64,000 nt of DNA from Aplidium turbinatum (Eukaryota > Chordata > Ascidiacea > Aplousobranchia > Polyclinidae): contig OU964925.1 in NCBI GenBank assembly GCA_918807975.1, positions 32,523,608-32,587,607 of the forward strand, read 5' to 3'. The translations under genes and the position numbers were made by a program. This document shows positions 45,437 through 57,169 of this stretch, in pieces (the stretch's first letter is position 1; the number at the start of each line of letters is the position of its first letter). Under the pieces are notes generated by a model. It had not been told where the DNA came from. It was given only the letters and a program-made list of their open reading frames with translations, and did no database searches.

Positions 45437-47847
45437 TAGGGTGTTTCATTTTTTCACCATTTTTGAAATTCAAAATGCCTGGGGTCCCATCTGGTGGTAT
45501 TTGGGGAAAAAAGTTTACTCCCTAATTTTTTTTCAATTATGACGTCATATTGAGGTGGTCCACGAGGTTTGAAATTTTTGGGCCTCAAAATCTCAAAATT
45601 TGGCCGTATCTCCGGAACCACTCATCATAGATCGACAAAATTAGTATCAAAATGCGCAGAAGGGTCGGTTTCCTATACCTGATGTAGAGAATATTAAGGT
45701 CTATCTGCTTGAGAAAAAAAGTTATTTCAAAAAATCTGATTTTCGGTCTATTTTCTCCTGATGAACAGAGATCAGGTGATCAAGATAATAAGTTTTTCTG
45801 TATTTTTCCACTCTTGGAAGCTGTTATTGCGTAATAATAGTTGGTGTTAAGGTTTCAGTACTGGGCTTGTCTAGTCTTGCTATCTGGTTAAACAAAGCCC
45901 CATCTTACATTGCTCCGGGACCCTTCTTGGCGCCGTCCACAAAAGAAATGACATGGGAAAGATATATTTCGTTTATGTGGAACATGCATTTAAGGGTATG
46001 AATATCATGACCAACTTCATCATTAAAATAATTGACCAGTCGAGTATTGACTCCGGACTTTTTTCCTGTATTGAGAGCAGTCATATCGGCCATGACTGAA
46101 TATACTTGGGATAGGTGAACTCTGCAAGCCTCCTGGATAATGGTGTCAAAACTCAGTGCTGCAGTGACCCACACACTTTTGGGAAAATATTTAACAGCAA
46201 GCACACTTTCGTGCTTCATGCCATTATCATCAACAAGTTGACCCAAGAAAACGTATCGATCTATTTTATTGACAACGCGCCCATCATAACATAACTGCAT
46301 AGCAGAAGCTGAGTTGAGAAGGTTCTCACATTCCATCAGAGAATTTTCTCTTGTTTTTTGTCGTTGGCGGTATACTGTCGAAGGTGATGCAGCTATTTGA
46401 TCTTTTCCAAGAACCGACCTCATAAGATCTGACTGTTGGCGTACCGAAGTCATCCTACGATCAGCAAGTAAACAATTTCTATCATTTATTGAAAAAGAAT
46501 GTAGCTACTTTCTTGTACACTTTTCCTCCAACAGCTGGTTTCAGAGGCTCGTATTCCCTATGATCTTCCCAATTCATATCACCATCAGAGTCGCTTTCGC
46601 TACTGTGTTTACCTCTAACTGCTTCATTTCTTTTTCTCTGTTTCGAACATAGTAGTGCCGATGCTTTGGCAGATTGTATGCCAGAAATGCTCGGTTGTTC
46701 AACCTCACTGCTCGTTTCCCACCTTCTTTTATGATTTTCCCGTTCCAAAGCCTTTTCTACATGGTTGACATCTACGCCACCGATAAACATTTTTCGATTG
46801 TTTTCGCTGGTTTTTCTAGAAAGCGATTTCTTTCTCCTGGACTCGGTTTTCGAGTTCACAGCTGCAAGAGAGTTTCTTTTGAAAAACAACCGGAGTTTCG
46901 GAGATCGAACACTTCACTTACATGCACATGTATCGAACAAGTTCTGTAACCATTCTTGATTAACCTCATTACCTCTGCGTTTCATTTCTTTCTTTCTTGC
47001 TGTATTGTACTTCTCTATCACGTCTTTTAACTTGGCTTCAATTCTCTGTTTGCTAAGCACTGGAAGACTAGCTTTGTTCCATATGCCAACTACATCTTTC
47101 AGCAGTTCATCTTTCAAATCTTTGAAATAGGGTATTTTCTTCAAAAACTTGGGATTAGTTTCGGCTACCGTACTTTCTTCCTCAAGTAAAAATAGTGATG
47201 ACTATATCTGAATTAAGGGGAAGCGCATTTTTCTCCGATTCCTTGAAGTTTTACATCGACTTACTAATACTTGACCTTAATGCCATAACGACACTTAATC
47301 AAAATCTAAAGCAGGTGAGCAGCATACCTCTTCCTCAACGGTCACATTATAATATCCTCGACGAGGTATAGCCATCATCATCATCATTATAATAGTAATA
47401 CCTTCAATTATTACCCTTTCGTCTCTTGCAAAACGAACAATGACTATTATTACGCAATAGCAGCTTCCAAGAGTGGAAAGATACAGGAAAACTTGTTATC
47501 TTGATCACCTGATCTCTGTTCATCAGGAGAAAATAGACCGAAAATCAGATTTTTTGAAATAACTTTTTTTCTCAAGCAGATAGACCTTAATATTTTCTAC
47601 ATCAGGTATAGGAAACCGACCCTTCTGCGCATTTTGATACTAATTTTGTCGATCTATGATGAGTGGTTCCGGAGATACGGCCAAATTTTGAGATTTTGAG
47701 GCCCAAAAATTTCAAACCTCGTGGACCACCTCAATATGACGTCATAATTGAAAAAAATTTGGGGTGTAAACTTTTTACCCCAAATACCACCAGATGGGTC
47801 CCCAGGCATTTTGAATTTCAAAAATGGTGAAAAAATGAAACACCCTA
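45437..47847. mobile_element. DNA transposon with TIRs of about 400 bp, 2411 bp
   Basis: Terminal inverted repeats of about 400 bp: left 45437-45840 starting TAGGGTGTTTCATTTTTTCA, right 47444-47847 ending with its reverse complement. They correspond along their length (GGACCACCTCAATATGACGTCA, written in either orientation), with scattered substitutions and small gaps. Flanking CTGTGCTT is duplicated (45429-45436 and 47848-47855), an 8-bp target duplication, or 9 bp if the outermost A is counted outside. The middle carries a decayed minus-strand transposase-like gene. Superfamily not assigned. Confidence 0.88.
45905..47144 (-). pseudogene. Transposase-like gene of the long-TIR element
   Basis: Minus-strand blocks in order. 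47144-46914: LPVLSKQRIEAKLKDVIEKY and NQEWLQNLFDTCACK, like the LFDIAHxDA segment of a family of uncharacterised animal transposon proteins. 46889-46482: a basic/Ser-rich linker. After a frameshift near 46485, 46453-45905: NCLLADRRMTSVRQQSD, SPSTVYRQRQKTREN, a YDGRVVNKIDRYVF strand, MADMTALNTGKKSGVN and LKCMFHINEIYLSHV. These parallel DGK..., FDTTASNTGxxxG and ACRHHxxE motifs of that family and suggest an RNase H fold with a Cys/His-containing third motif. The protein ends early at 45905, so part of the core is lost. The family name is unknown to me; the assignment is by motif memory. Confidence 0.6.
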
Positions 47848-47855
47848 CTGTGCTT

Positions 47856-48239
47856 GCAACTGCATGGTGCTATCAACGTGCAAAACAACTCGGCTCCAGG
47901 TCCCCTGCGGTCACAGACACGCATATTATCCCTGAATAGGGGGGTATCGCGTTTGCCATTCGCTCATTGTCGCCTGGTTTGATTGCAAACAAGTCTGTTC
48001 TATGTAGTTGCTTTCCTCATTGCGTCCAGTATGTCAGCACAATTGCTTTATCATCGCGAACGCCATTGTCACTTTTCCTCATCCACCTTTCCCAGGCTTG
48101 TTCGCGATGAAAGGCACAGAGTAACACGTAGCAATCTGCGGAACAAGAAGTCGTGGGCACTGAGTGGTAAAGTACAGTAGCAACTTAACAGTGACGACAC
48201 AAATGCATGAGCAATGGAGACAGCACACAAGCAACGAAA
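47856..48239. other. Intergenic
   Basis: No gene recognised. A short plus-strand ORF (47983-48180) has a hydrophobic start but no domain. Confidence 0.3.
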
Positions 48240-48249
48240 ATGTTAATGC

Positions 48250-48480
48250 AATTCACTAACTTGAAAAAACGCTTTCGATGGCCTTGATTTCCGCCTCACA
48301 TTTATCGGTCATGAAAAACGAAGGGTTCCAGTTTTCTGACCACCCTTTTACAACAGAAAGTGCTTCTGCTATGTCCGAAGCTTGTTCATTTAAACGTAGC
48401 AACAACCTGGTAACCAACATTCGTTCTGACGCAAAGAAAAAATAGAGGAAGGGAATACTTGGACGTCTTGTAAGTTGCAT
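48250..48480 (-). pseudogene. MULE transposase exon fragment
   Basis: The minus strand reads RRPSIPFLYFFFASERMLVT, then SENWNPSFFMTDKCEAEIKA and IESVF. WNPxFFMTDxxEAEIxAIExVFP is the second catalytic block (MTD Asp) of MULE-domain transposases found in SWIM-zinc-finger transposon proteins of invertebrates. A GTTAGT donor-like site follows at the 3' end. No adjacent exons were found, so it is likely a remnant; it is distinct from the ZSWIM3-like gene next door, whose equivalent motif reads VVMADKDMTERD. Confidence 0.6.
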
Positions 48481-49588
48481 CCAAGAGGCAAATGCCTTGG
48501 CCGCAACGATGCAACAATCGTATTATCTTCATCTAAGATGAGTTACAATCAACTAAATTTTCATCTTATGATAGTAGCCTACAGAAATAATATACGGTAC
48601 TGTACGTAACATTGAAAACCACCAAGCCTACTACGTAAATATGGTAAAAAATAAATTGTCTCAAAAAGATTGGTTATGACCCAAACCCTGCCTTTGGTTA
48701 CCGCTGGACATGTCACTTGGTCCAATCAATAACACCACATAGGCGTATGGATTTGGCACACTAGATGGAAAAAATACAAAAGAGGTCAGTGAAGTAGGCT
48801 AGGCTACTTTGAATCAACAAAGCTTTTACACCTGAAAACTGAGTGTCTTTAAGAAACGAGATGAAAAGTTGATGAAACAGAACACATTTACATATGTTTA
48901 TAGCATTTTTTGCAGTTAGTAAACCGTTTCCTCTTTTATGATGCCTAACCTCCACTTTGGTGAAAACACTGTGCTTTGCAGAAACCTTTTCAGAATCTTT
49001 GTCAACAAAGAAAAGGCTTATTATTGTAGTATGAATATCAACACTTAGTACACTAGTGAATTACAATGACAGGATGTTAAAAATCAACATTAACATGGCA
49101 CCGTATGCTCGTTTCTGAACAACAACAAGCTTCGTTCCTGCTTTTGCTTCGTACTCTTCAATGGATCTCATGGCATCTTCAACTGAAGCCAACCACTTTC
49201 AACAATAAACAATTGATTTTTTACTGTTATAAACTTATGGATCTTCATCACCCATTTTTTGCCATAAGAAATCAAAGCATTTATGCCATAGCCTAAGATT
49301 ACAGTGAAGAAATGTAAATACTACACACATGCAACAAATCTGGATTTAGCGAGTATAAGGTAGCTGATAGTTTGAAGCTCCAGTTTTTCTTCTTTCCTTC
49401 TACTATAAGTACTTCACCACATTTAGGTTTGTTTTATTTTGATGACAGCTCCTGATGAGTCAGTCAAAAAAAAAACTGCAGCTTCGAGCTACCTTTTACT
49501 TGCTATTTTCAAGTTCTGTAGCACCATTTGCTATGAAAGAGTTCAACATACGTATACTAATTGTGTTAAGTTGGAAACAGTAAAATAG
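48481..49588. other. Intergenic
   Basis: No gene supported. AT-rich with scattered TAGCCTAC motifs. Confidence 0.3.
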
Positions 49589-49771
49589 TTGAATATTGAT
49601 GAACTGTTGAAGGTCTTGTTGGACCGTAGTATATTGCAGCAACTACATTACAAACCTGTACTAGTCCATGACTTTCAGCCAGCTCTCCCAAAGAATGTTA
49701 AATGTCCTAAATGCATCAGAACTTTTAATGCCAGGATTGGACTCATTAGTCATTCAAGAACACATCGTTAG
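49589..49771 (+). pseudogene. Zinc-finger tail, probably from a LINE
   Basis: The final 22 codons read VKCPKCIRTFNARIGLISHS then RTHR-stop, a C2H2 unit (CxxC...HxxxxH). CxxCxRxFxARIGLxSHxRTH is common at the very C-terminus of non-LTR retrotransposon proteins. The upstream part of the ORF shows nothing recognisable, so this is taken as a LINE fragment rather than a host gene. Confidence 0.4.
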
Positions 49772-49929
49772 CGTTTTATGTGAGGACCATTGAAGAAACG
49801 ATTTTTATCAAATGTTACAAGTTTCAAGCATAACGCGTCAAGGCCAATAAGTCTTTTCGTAGTTCACGGTTTACATAACCTTGGTTTAATTGACAAAGCG
49901 AGATTGCAGTATCACCTGAACATTCAATG

Positions 49930-52900
49930 TCACTTCTCCATAAGGTTGCATTTCCTGCAGAACCAAGACTTCGTTTTTGGCGGCATTGTTCTACCAAGAC
50001 ATCTCAGATGGTGCCAATCCAGACACGAGTCGCACATGATGCTGTCGCCTGCATCAAGATCTAAATAACAGGAGATGCACAACCAGCGGCCTTTATTTCG
50101 CAAAGTGGTCAGTAGGTTCTCCATCAACTTCCAACCGTCAAAAGAAAAATGTCTTCGCACAGAAGCAATGGCAATGTTTTCATCTAAACACTTCATTGGA
50201 ATTCTTTCGGGCAACGTTTCAATTTCATTTTCTTCGATCAGTCGATCGCTGAATGGACGCAAGACCTCTTCTACTACCTCAGAATCGACAAACCAACTGA
50301 GTATTGCTGAAAAATATGACCATGGGTGACTTTGTTTGATGTAGCCTACGTACGCTTTGACGTAGCCTATCGGCTAGGCAGACCCACAGAAGTCAAAGTG
50401 TAGTTTTTTAAACTAACGTAGGCTATAACAAAAATGAAGTCACACAAACATAAATGCAACAAACCTGCTTCTTTCTGAAAAGACGACTTCAGTCTGAATG
50501 GAATTGGTCCGCTCTTTTTTTGTCTCTTGCGTGGTAACCCAATGACTGTCAATCCAGCTCCTTTTGGCCTGCCACGTTTCATCATCTTCGGTGGAAATTT
50601 GATTGATCCTGCATCATCTGTTAATAAACACAACGAGAATCGAATATAGGCTACAACGTAGAAAACATCACTATTTCAACGTTTTTATTAAAAAATTAAT
50701 AAACATAATGCATTATGCAATGCAAGAAAAAACAACTAATCAGAAATGAATGTTTCAGAAACAGCACATACTTGTAAAAGACTGAATAGAACTGGACGGT
50801 GTCTGCATCATAATCGCACTGGTATCAACGGTCGACAAGACGTCACCGGGTGTGTGCTGTGAACTACTACTTGAGACTGTAGGAAGTGCAATTCCAGGAT
50901 CATTGCTGGAAGATGTTGCAGCAGCACTTCCAGTATCAGTGCCTGAAAAGGATCACCTCTGAGCAATGAAGAAACAATAGAAGCGTCGCACGAGTCTTTA
51001 CTGGACAATTATTGGATGTGTTGCACTGTTGCAATGGGGGCCAAACTGACGAGGTTACGGTCCTGGGCGGAACATAATGTCGTATAATCGTAAATACGTG
51101 CACTGGCAGTAGATATTGTGATATACCGTATTTTGAGTTGGAAGCGAGCACTTGAGGTGTCAACAAATCTACATTAACCTTTTGAAAACAAGATTTTGTT
51201 GCAGCCAAAACATGCTTCTGGCGTGGTTACCGAATGCCAACCAATCCAGTATCTATCAAAATCTGCTAGGTGTTTCTCGATGATTATTTGCACAATGCTG
51301 CATCACCTGCCAATAAACTCATTACTTATCAAATAATGCAGACCGTGCTATAATCTTAAGAAACATGAAACGTAGTGTAAGCGCAGCATGCAAGGCAAGA
51401 AAAAAAAAAAAAACTAATCAGAAACGAAGCTTTCAGAAACAGCATACTTCTAAAAGACTGAACAGAACTGGACGGAGTCTGCATCATAATCGCACTGGTA
51501 TCAACGGTCGACAAGACGTCACCGGGTGTGTGCTGTAAAGTACTGTTTGAGACCGTAGGAAATACAATTCCAGGATCATTGCTGGAAGATGTTGCAGCAG
51601 CACTTCCAGTATCAGTGCCTGAAAAGGATCATGCAGTTGTTCACAAAAGCAGAATTACTGAGCATCTGCAACCTTGTATAATCGTAAATTAGTGCGCAAC
51701 TGCGCATGCAGTACATATTAGCCCACATATTGGATAGCTCAACGCCATAAAAATCATTGCTCAAAAAAAAATTGACTGCAAAATCACGACGCAAGTTGCA
51801 GTAACTAACCCATATCTCTTCAGATATTTGAAACAGTAGGCTAGTTTTTCTGATTTAGTAAATAGTGCTAGCATATAGGCCTACCTTTCTGAGTTTGACC
51901 CAAAAAGTTCACAACTTGGAATTTCTTTCCTTCCTGCAAGAACTCTGCAATTTGTCGTAAATTATCCAGGTTGTATTGGAATTCATCCATTCCTTGTTCA
52001 GATATCATTAACGCAATCTTCTGGGAAATATCTTGAACACGGCAATACTTTTGCTGTTCTGATAAAACACATCTTCTTTGAGGCTTGTTAAGAATCTCAA
52101 CAGCTGGTAATGTGGATGCAGGACCGTTGTCCAGTGAGTTTCTTGTCAGGCGATGGGATTTAAGAAAATATTGCATTGTCCACCGTTCTGAACAAAGATT
52201 GGGATTGTACTCTGACATATGGAGCTGCCTTCTAACTGCCAAGACATGCCTACAAGGTAGCAGCATTGATGATGTGAATCCACAAGGACATGCTGTTGTT
52301 GTGACTGCCAATTCCCCATGGACACGAGATTTTACTATGGCAGAATCATTCAAAATCTCTGACATGACAACCTTTTCCGCTAACTTGAATTGTTGTTGCA
52401 CATGAATATATGCAAATGGTGTCAGTAGCTGTTGGTATTGTCTCTCCGCCACACTTGAAATCGCATCAATTGGAACCTTAAGGAAAGCATTTGATGCTTT
52501 GTGGTCACGTTCGGTGGAAAGAGATTGGATACATGCCATCAGATCTTTAAAAAACATGGTCATTCCTGAGTATCTTGTTATGACACTTTTCAACTTTCCA
52601 TTGATGGATTCCAGTCGATTATTAGTTCTGTTCAAAAAATTAGCTTTCAAGTTGCTCAGTCCATCCACCCATTGATGTCGAATAGCATGCCAGTTATCGT
52701 TATAATATGTTGTGACAGCAATTGGGACTGTGTCAACGAATTGGTTATACAGTAAATTATAAGCTGACTCATTTTTGGCATTTGCCAGTTTTCCTAAAAT
52801 TTCCAGTGATACCTGCCTTTGGGCTGAAGAAATGCCTAATTTTTCCATGGAAACTTCTCTACGAAAAGTGCGAAGGGTATGAAAATAGCAAATTAAAATT

Positions 52901-55900
52901 TCTGCAGTAGGCAGCATTTTCATCATGGCATCCCGCTCTGTCATGTCTTTGTCAGCCATTACAACCTCCACTTTATCCCAAGCTGGATTGTGGAGTTTAA
53001 ACTGAGTTAACAGCTTGCTGATAGTCAGTTTGTCTTCAGTGGCTACAAGCCACAGACACACAATTTCACTCTGACCTAAGCCATCAACATTCAGCATCAC
53101 ATATAATGGCATTCTCAAGTCATTAAGTTTGTAGGTTGCATCAATCAGCAGCATTTCGGGATATGCCGCAAAGGTTTCCCGCATGTCTTTCGTTTGAAAG
53201 TATATCGCCTGCAATTGTTTGTCATCATCTGCAAACACATCTACTGCAGCACCTAAAATGAAAATAAACTGAGGATTAGTATACCCTACAAAGCAAGAAT
53301 CTTGACAATCCTGGGCCAGACTAAAATAGCGCAAAACAATTAGGCCTATTAGGCACTCCATCAGATTTAAAAGCAAAAACATCAACTTTTAGTGAAATTT
53401 GTTTTCTATTCTATGTTATTTTAATTATTGGCCAGAGGAAGGATGTTTAGGCCTTTGGTAATATTTACATCATATAATCAATGTTCCAACTGAGCGGTTG
53501 TATACCACTCTCACCCCATTCTCTAAAAGATGCCACATTGCAATGCTTAGGGTCCGTTAAAAGGATCCATTAGGAGTAAACTTTTACGTAGATTTCAAAT
53601 TTAGCAATGTTTTCTATTTCTATCCACTCAAAGTAGAATTGTTTCAAGATATTGAAGACCTTTGATTGAATTCCTTGATCCCGCTTTCAATCTTACAATC
53701 CCCATAGCGCCTTATGTTGCAACAAAAATCTTTGGAGCATGAGTTTGGGAAAGTAGAATGAATTCTTGTGAAGAAAATGAAGCAAAAAATACTCTCAATT
53801 GACCCTTTATAGCTCAATGTTGCAAATTTTCCACACGTTGTATCTACTGCTAATGTTCTGTGTTGGTTATACTAGACAAACGTTTTCTGAATAGAAAAAC
53901 GTCTGAAAATTAGATATTTTTCTTGTGTAGCCTACTATGATGTGCGTACTGGTAATCCGCAGTTTGCTGCAGTAGACGGAGTCTATTGACCGATAAACCA
54001 GGCGGTCAACACTTTAAATTGAACTGGCAATGGTGAGATTGAACCCACGTCATCGAAATAATTCATCTGCAGTCTAAACCATTACGGCAAGAGGTCAATC
54101 GCGAATTGATTAATTGACATTATATCTGAAATGGTTCAAGAAGAATGCTCACAATATCATGTGACACTCAATCTGCAGCAGCGACCTGTAGATTGCAAAT
54201 ACGCCTACGGTGTTGACCAATGTTACAGGCAACCTGGTAGCCTATTCTTGCATTGCTGCAGTACTACAATGATGCAAAAAATTACATTTTTCCAAGGTCA
54301 TGACCCTGACCACAGCTTGCACACACACATCCGGCTCTAGGCCGGAGTCACATCACCTCCAGTACGGAGCCAGAATTTGACCGGAACCGGAGCTCATTCT
54401 ATCACTACTTATCATACTGCACATAGAAATTAGAAAGTCATCTCTACTATTTAGCATGAACATATCTTGTACTGTATAACAGACAAAAAAGTTTTGTCTG
54501 TCGACTAACCTTTTTCTTTGTTCATTTCATTAATAAGTTCATCATAGGTGTTTTCATACAAAGGTCTCTGTTTTGCGGCAATATTATGCAGATCTTTAAG
54601 AATAACTGTTTTTCCTGTAGAAGCTGCAATGTGCTTTTGTACCAACTTTTTATTTGCCTTGGTGGCAAGCATTTCTCCGATCACACTGCTTTCTGTTTCA
54701 TTTAATCTTCGTTGTTTAGGCATCAAATTAAATGCATTCTGAAAAATAATTTATATGCACATAATCAAGAAAACGACATATCTTTTGACAGGTGTCCAAC
54801 CCACAGAGATGGGCAAGATCACCAGGTTTGGTGAATCGGCGGCTTGAATATGACCAGTTTCGCACAAACTGGTCATATTCAGCATGTGCGTAGTCATGCG
54901 CGCAAAGTGAAATGACCACTTTACCGTGTCTTACGATGAAGTCAAGATCAGAAAAAACTGTCTTGCAACATTCTTAACGTGTTTTAGTACAGTAGCAAAC
55001 AATATCTGAACTTCAAGTGTCATAATCAAAATGCAATTATACACGAAAAGTAATTTTTTGGATAGAGGGGGTTTTGGACGGAAATTTCAATTTTTTTTAC
55101 TAGTGGTCTTAGAATGTACTGTTGTATCCTAAAACCTGGGTTAAAATTGAATTTGAAAAAAAAGCCGATTAACCCCCCCCCCTAATGTTATCGCTCTTTT
55201 TTATCCTTCACATAATTTCTGATGAAAGCCTCCTTATCATATACAGGGCTAGTGTGACCATAGCTCAAAGGCTATGACTACTACAAAGGGTTATTTCCAC
55301 TTACTTCATTGAAATCATGATTATGATCATTGACATTACTAATCTCAGTGATGCATAGCGCTTTTCCATCTGACGTTGCATTTACTTTGATTCCAAATGG
55401 ACAACCTTTGATAAAAGTACTGAAAAACAACAAAGATGAGGTGACATAGGCCGTGTTGAATCACCCATAAGTACACCTGAATTAGCCATAACTCACGTTA
55501 AAGTAGCCTACCTGCAAGTCATGTCAAATTGCCCATAAGTTGCATCCAATTACCTATAAGCCCACCTGAATTACCCATAAAGTCACGTTGAATTACCACA
55601 AGTTCAGCCGAGCATTCTCATAAATCTAGTCGATTTACCCATAAGTGACGTCAAATTGCCAAAAAGCTGCGTTGAAGTACCCATAAGGCATGTCTTTATG
55701 GATAATTTCATGAGACTTACGGGTAATTCGACGAATTGTGCTAATGAGCAATTCGACGTAACATATGGGTAAATTGACAAAACTAATGGGTAATTCAATG
55801 CAACTTAGGAATAATTCTGGGCATGACAATTCAATGGAAATTACAATAGACAGCATGCAGGAATGGTTCAGCAGAATATATGCATTTTGCTAAGTTCTAA

Positions 55901-56398
55901 GCATTCATAAGGAATGTAGGCAATTTGCACTTATGCAAAACTCAATCTATTAGCAAAACTTATTACAATAGACAGCATGCGGGAATGGTTCAGCAGAATA
56001 TATGCATTTTGCTAAGTTCTTAGCATTCATAAGGAATGTAGGCAATTTGCACTTATGCAAAACTCAATCTATTAGCAAAACTTATGCATATAGGCTACAT
56101 GAGTAGCTCAACCTATGGGCACCAAGGACAAAACCATCATTACTTACCTTTGATTTGGTCTTTTTCCTTGACTACATGATTTGGGTGTTCTTCCTCCATG
56201 CACACAAGCATACTGTATTGTACGATACTTCAACTGTTCATTCCAGGTTTTTGTGGATGTAAGTGCTAGACGTCGTTTTGCGCGTTCAATTGTTATGGAA
56301 TTTCTCACATAAACATTGACAAAGTTTTCTTTTTCCCATTGCTTAATAGCCGAAGAAAGTGTCTCAAAACTGTAATATAATGCTCCCTTCGTAATCAT
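49930..56398 (-). CDS. ZSWIM3-like gene, eight exons, 944 aa
   Basis: Exons (minus): 56398-56148, 55419-55305, 54738-54510, 53252-51885, 51618-51448, 50942-50772, 50617-50465, 50306-49930. All introns are GT...AG, all phases agree, and the sum is 945 codons including TGA. Exons 1-3 give a FAR1/ZSWIM3-like N-terminus (ALYYSFETLSSAIKQWEKEN, KGCPFGIKV, DHNHDFNE, MPKQRRLNE). Exon 4 is the ZSWIM1/3 RNase H-like, MULE-derived core (LLIDATYKLND with Asp about 236, VMADKDMTERD about 299, CYFHTLRTFRREV) and the SWIM zinc finger (CPCGF...LPCRHV, about 520-533). Exons 5 and 6 are tandem duplicates. Exon 7 has MKRGRPKGAG, an AT-hook-like motif. Exon 8 ends in a PHD-like finger (WLCISC, IMCDSCLDWHH, WFCRKC). 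Probably a nuclear DNA-binding protein; could also be a low-copy transposase, since no TIRs were found. Confidence 0.88.
50690..51640 (-). repeat. Segmental duplication creating exons 5 and 6
   Basis: About 270 bp centred on exon 6 (about 50695-50960) and exon 5 (about 51380-51640) are alike, including acceptor CTTTTCAG, the 171-nt exon, donor AAGTATG and intronic AACTAATCAGAAA. The exon copies differ at a small number of sites (for example TGTATTTCC versus TGCACTTCC). 171 nt is 57 codons and both copies have the same phase. Confidence 0.9.
53400..54509. other. Intron 3 of the ZSWIM3-like gene
   Basis: Non-coding. The only item is a tRNA-like head on the minus strand (54025-54110). Confidence 0.6.
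54025..54110 (-). repeat. tRNA-like SINE head in intron 3
   Basis: The minus strand has TAATGGTTTAGACTGC and, 30 nt on, ATGACGTGGGTTCAATCTC, matching the heads at 8314-8398 and 60795-60885. Confidence 0.5.
55440..55815. repeat. Mirror-arranged degenerate repeats in intron 1
   Basis: From about 55450 to 55690 the phrase TTGAATTACCCATAAGT (variants) recurs about every 28 bp, roughly eight times. From about 55700 to 55800 the reverse form ACTTAYGGGTAATTCGAC takes over. The block is a centre-symmetric array that could fold on itself. Confidence 0.7.
55841..56084. repeat. 122-bp tandem duplication in intron 1
   Basis: Two copies start at 55841 and 55963 and are almost identical (GCATGCAGG versus GCATGCGGG; GTTCTAAGC versus GTTCTTAGC). 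Contains GAATATATGCATTTTGC. Confidence 0.92.
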
Positions 56399-56487
56399 GA
56401 TGACGATGGATTCATTGACGTGTAGTTTCGATCAGCAAAATCAGCAACTACCGCGGTTCACTCTACGATCAAGTGTGCAGCACAAGC

Positions 56488-56506
56488 CAATACGCATGCG
56501 CGCGAA
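56488..56506 (-). promoter_or_regulatory. Possible NRF1-type site upstream of ZSWIM3-like gene
   Basis: CGCGCGCATGCGTA (minus strand, about 56491-56504) lies about 95 bp upstream of the start codon and fits the GCGCATGCGC palindrome bound by NRF1 at many animal promoters. It is one site only; the same motif also occurs in the foldback element. Confidence 0.35.
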
Positions 56507-56573
56507 ATTACGTATGAGCGTCGTCGGATGAAACGCCTGAGCGCATTAAGGTCTTGCTCGAGTAAACAACGTC

Positions 56574-56640
56574 TTGCTTGAGTGGTGCTTGTAAGAATAG
56601 CTTCAGAGGCTAGTTTTACAATATGTTGTAAGAATAGCCA
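56574..56640. repeat. Palindromic MITE fragment upstream of ZSWIM3-like gene
   Basis: GGTGCTTGTAAGAATAGC and TTTTACAATATGTTGTAAGA match, in reverse orientation, 43845-43905, with few differences over about 60 bp. Confidence 0.6.
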
Positions 56641-57169
56641 CTTCGTTGTATTTATATAATTGTATATTTACGTAGTTTTACGAGCTATCGTCAGTAATAA
56701 GTGCTGCCAATGCTAACACCATGCATACTACAGTACGATGGTGGAAAATGCCAGGCCTCTTTGTTTTTATGAATGCAAGTTAAATATAAATCAAATCAAC
56801 TGAGGATTGACAAATTGGAAGTTTTATCAAGGAATGGAATATTTTTCTGTAATTTAAACGTGAAAATGTGACAACGTCCAGTATTAGATCAGCTTCTACT
56901 ATTTAGCCCTCCCTTCCCAATATCACATGCGTGGTTGTTGTTGCAGGATAAAACACGGGTTTCAACAGCACCTTATCACAAAAGATGTTTCAATAATGCT
57001 GAGTTTATCACTGATGAATTATATTATATATATTACTTATGTTATCGAAAGCGTTACGTAACGTTTTGCTTGAACCTCCCCCCCCAATGTGACGCTAACG
57101 TAACGCTTTGCATAGTCCCCCCCCCATCGAAGGCGTTACGTAATAATTGAACGTTCCCTAATTACAATT
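56641..57169. other. Intergenic
   Basis: No gene recognised. Contains C-rich runs around GTTACGTAACG (57050-57140). Confidence 0.3.

Noticed and set aside
53253-53385. N-terminal 44 codons of the long ORF in exon 4 of the ZSWIM3-like gene
   Set aside because: A CATTTTAG acceptor at 53253-53260 and phase match with exon 3 show this stretch is intron.
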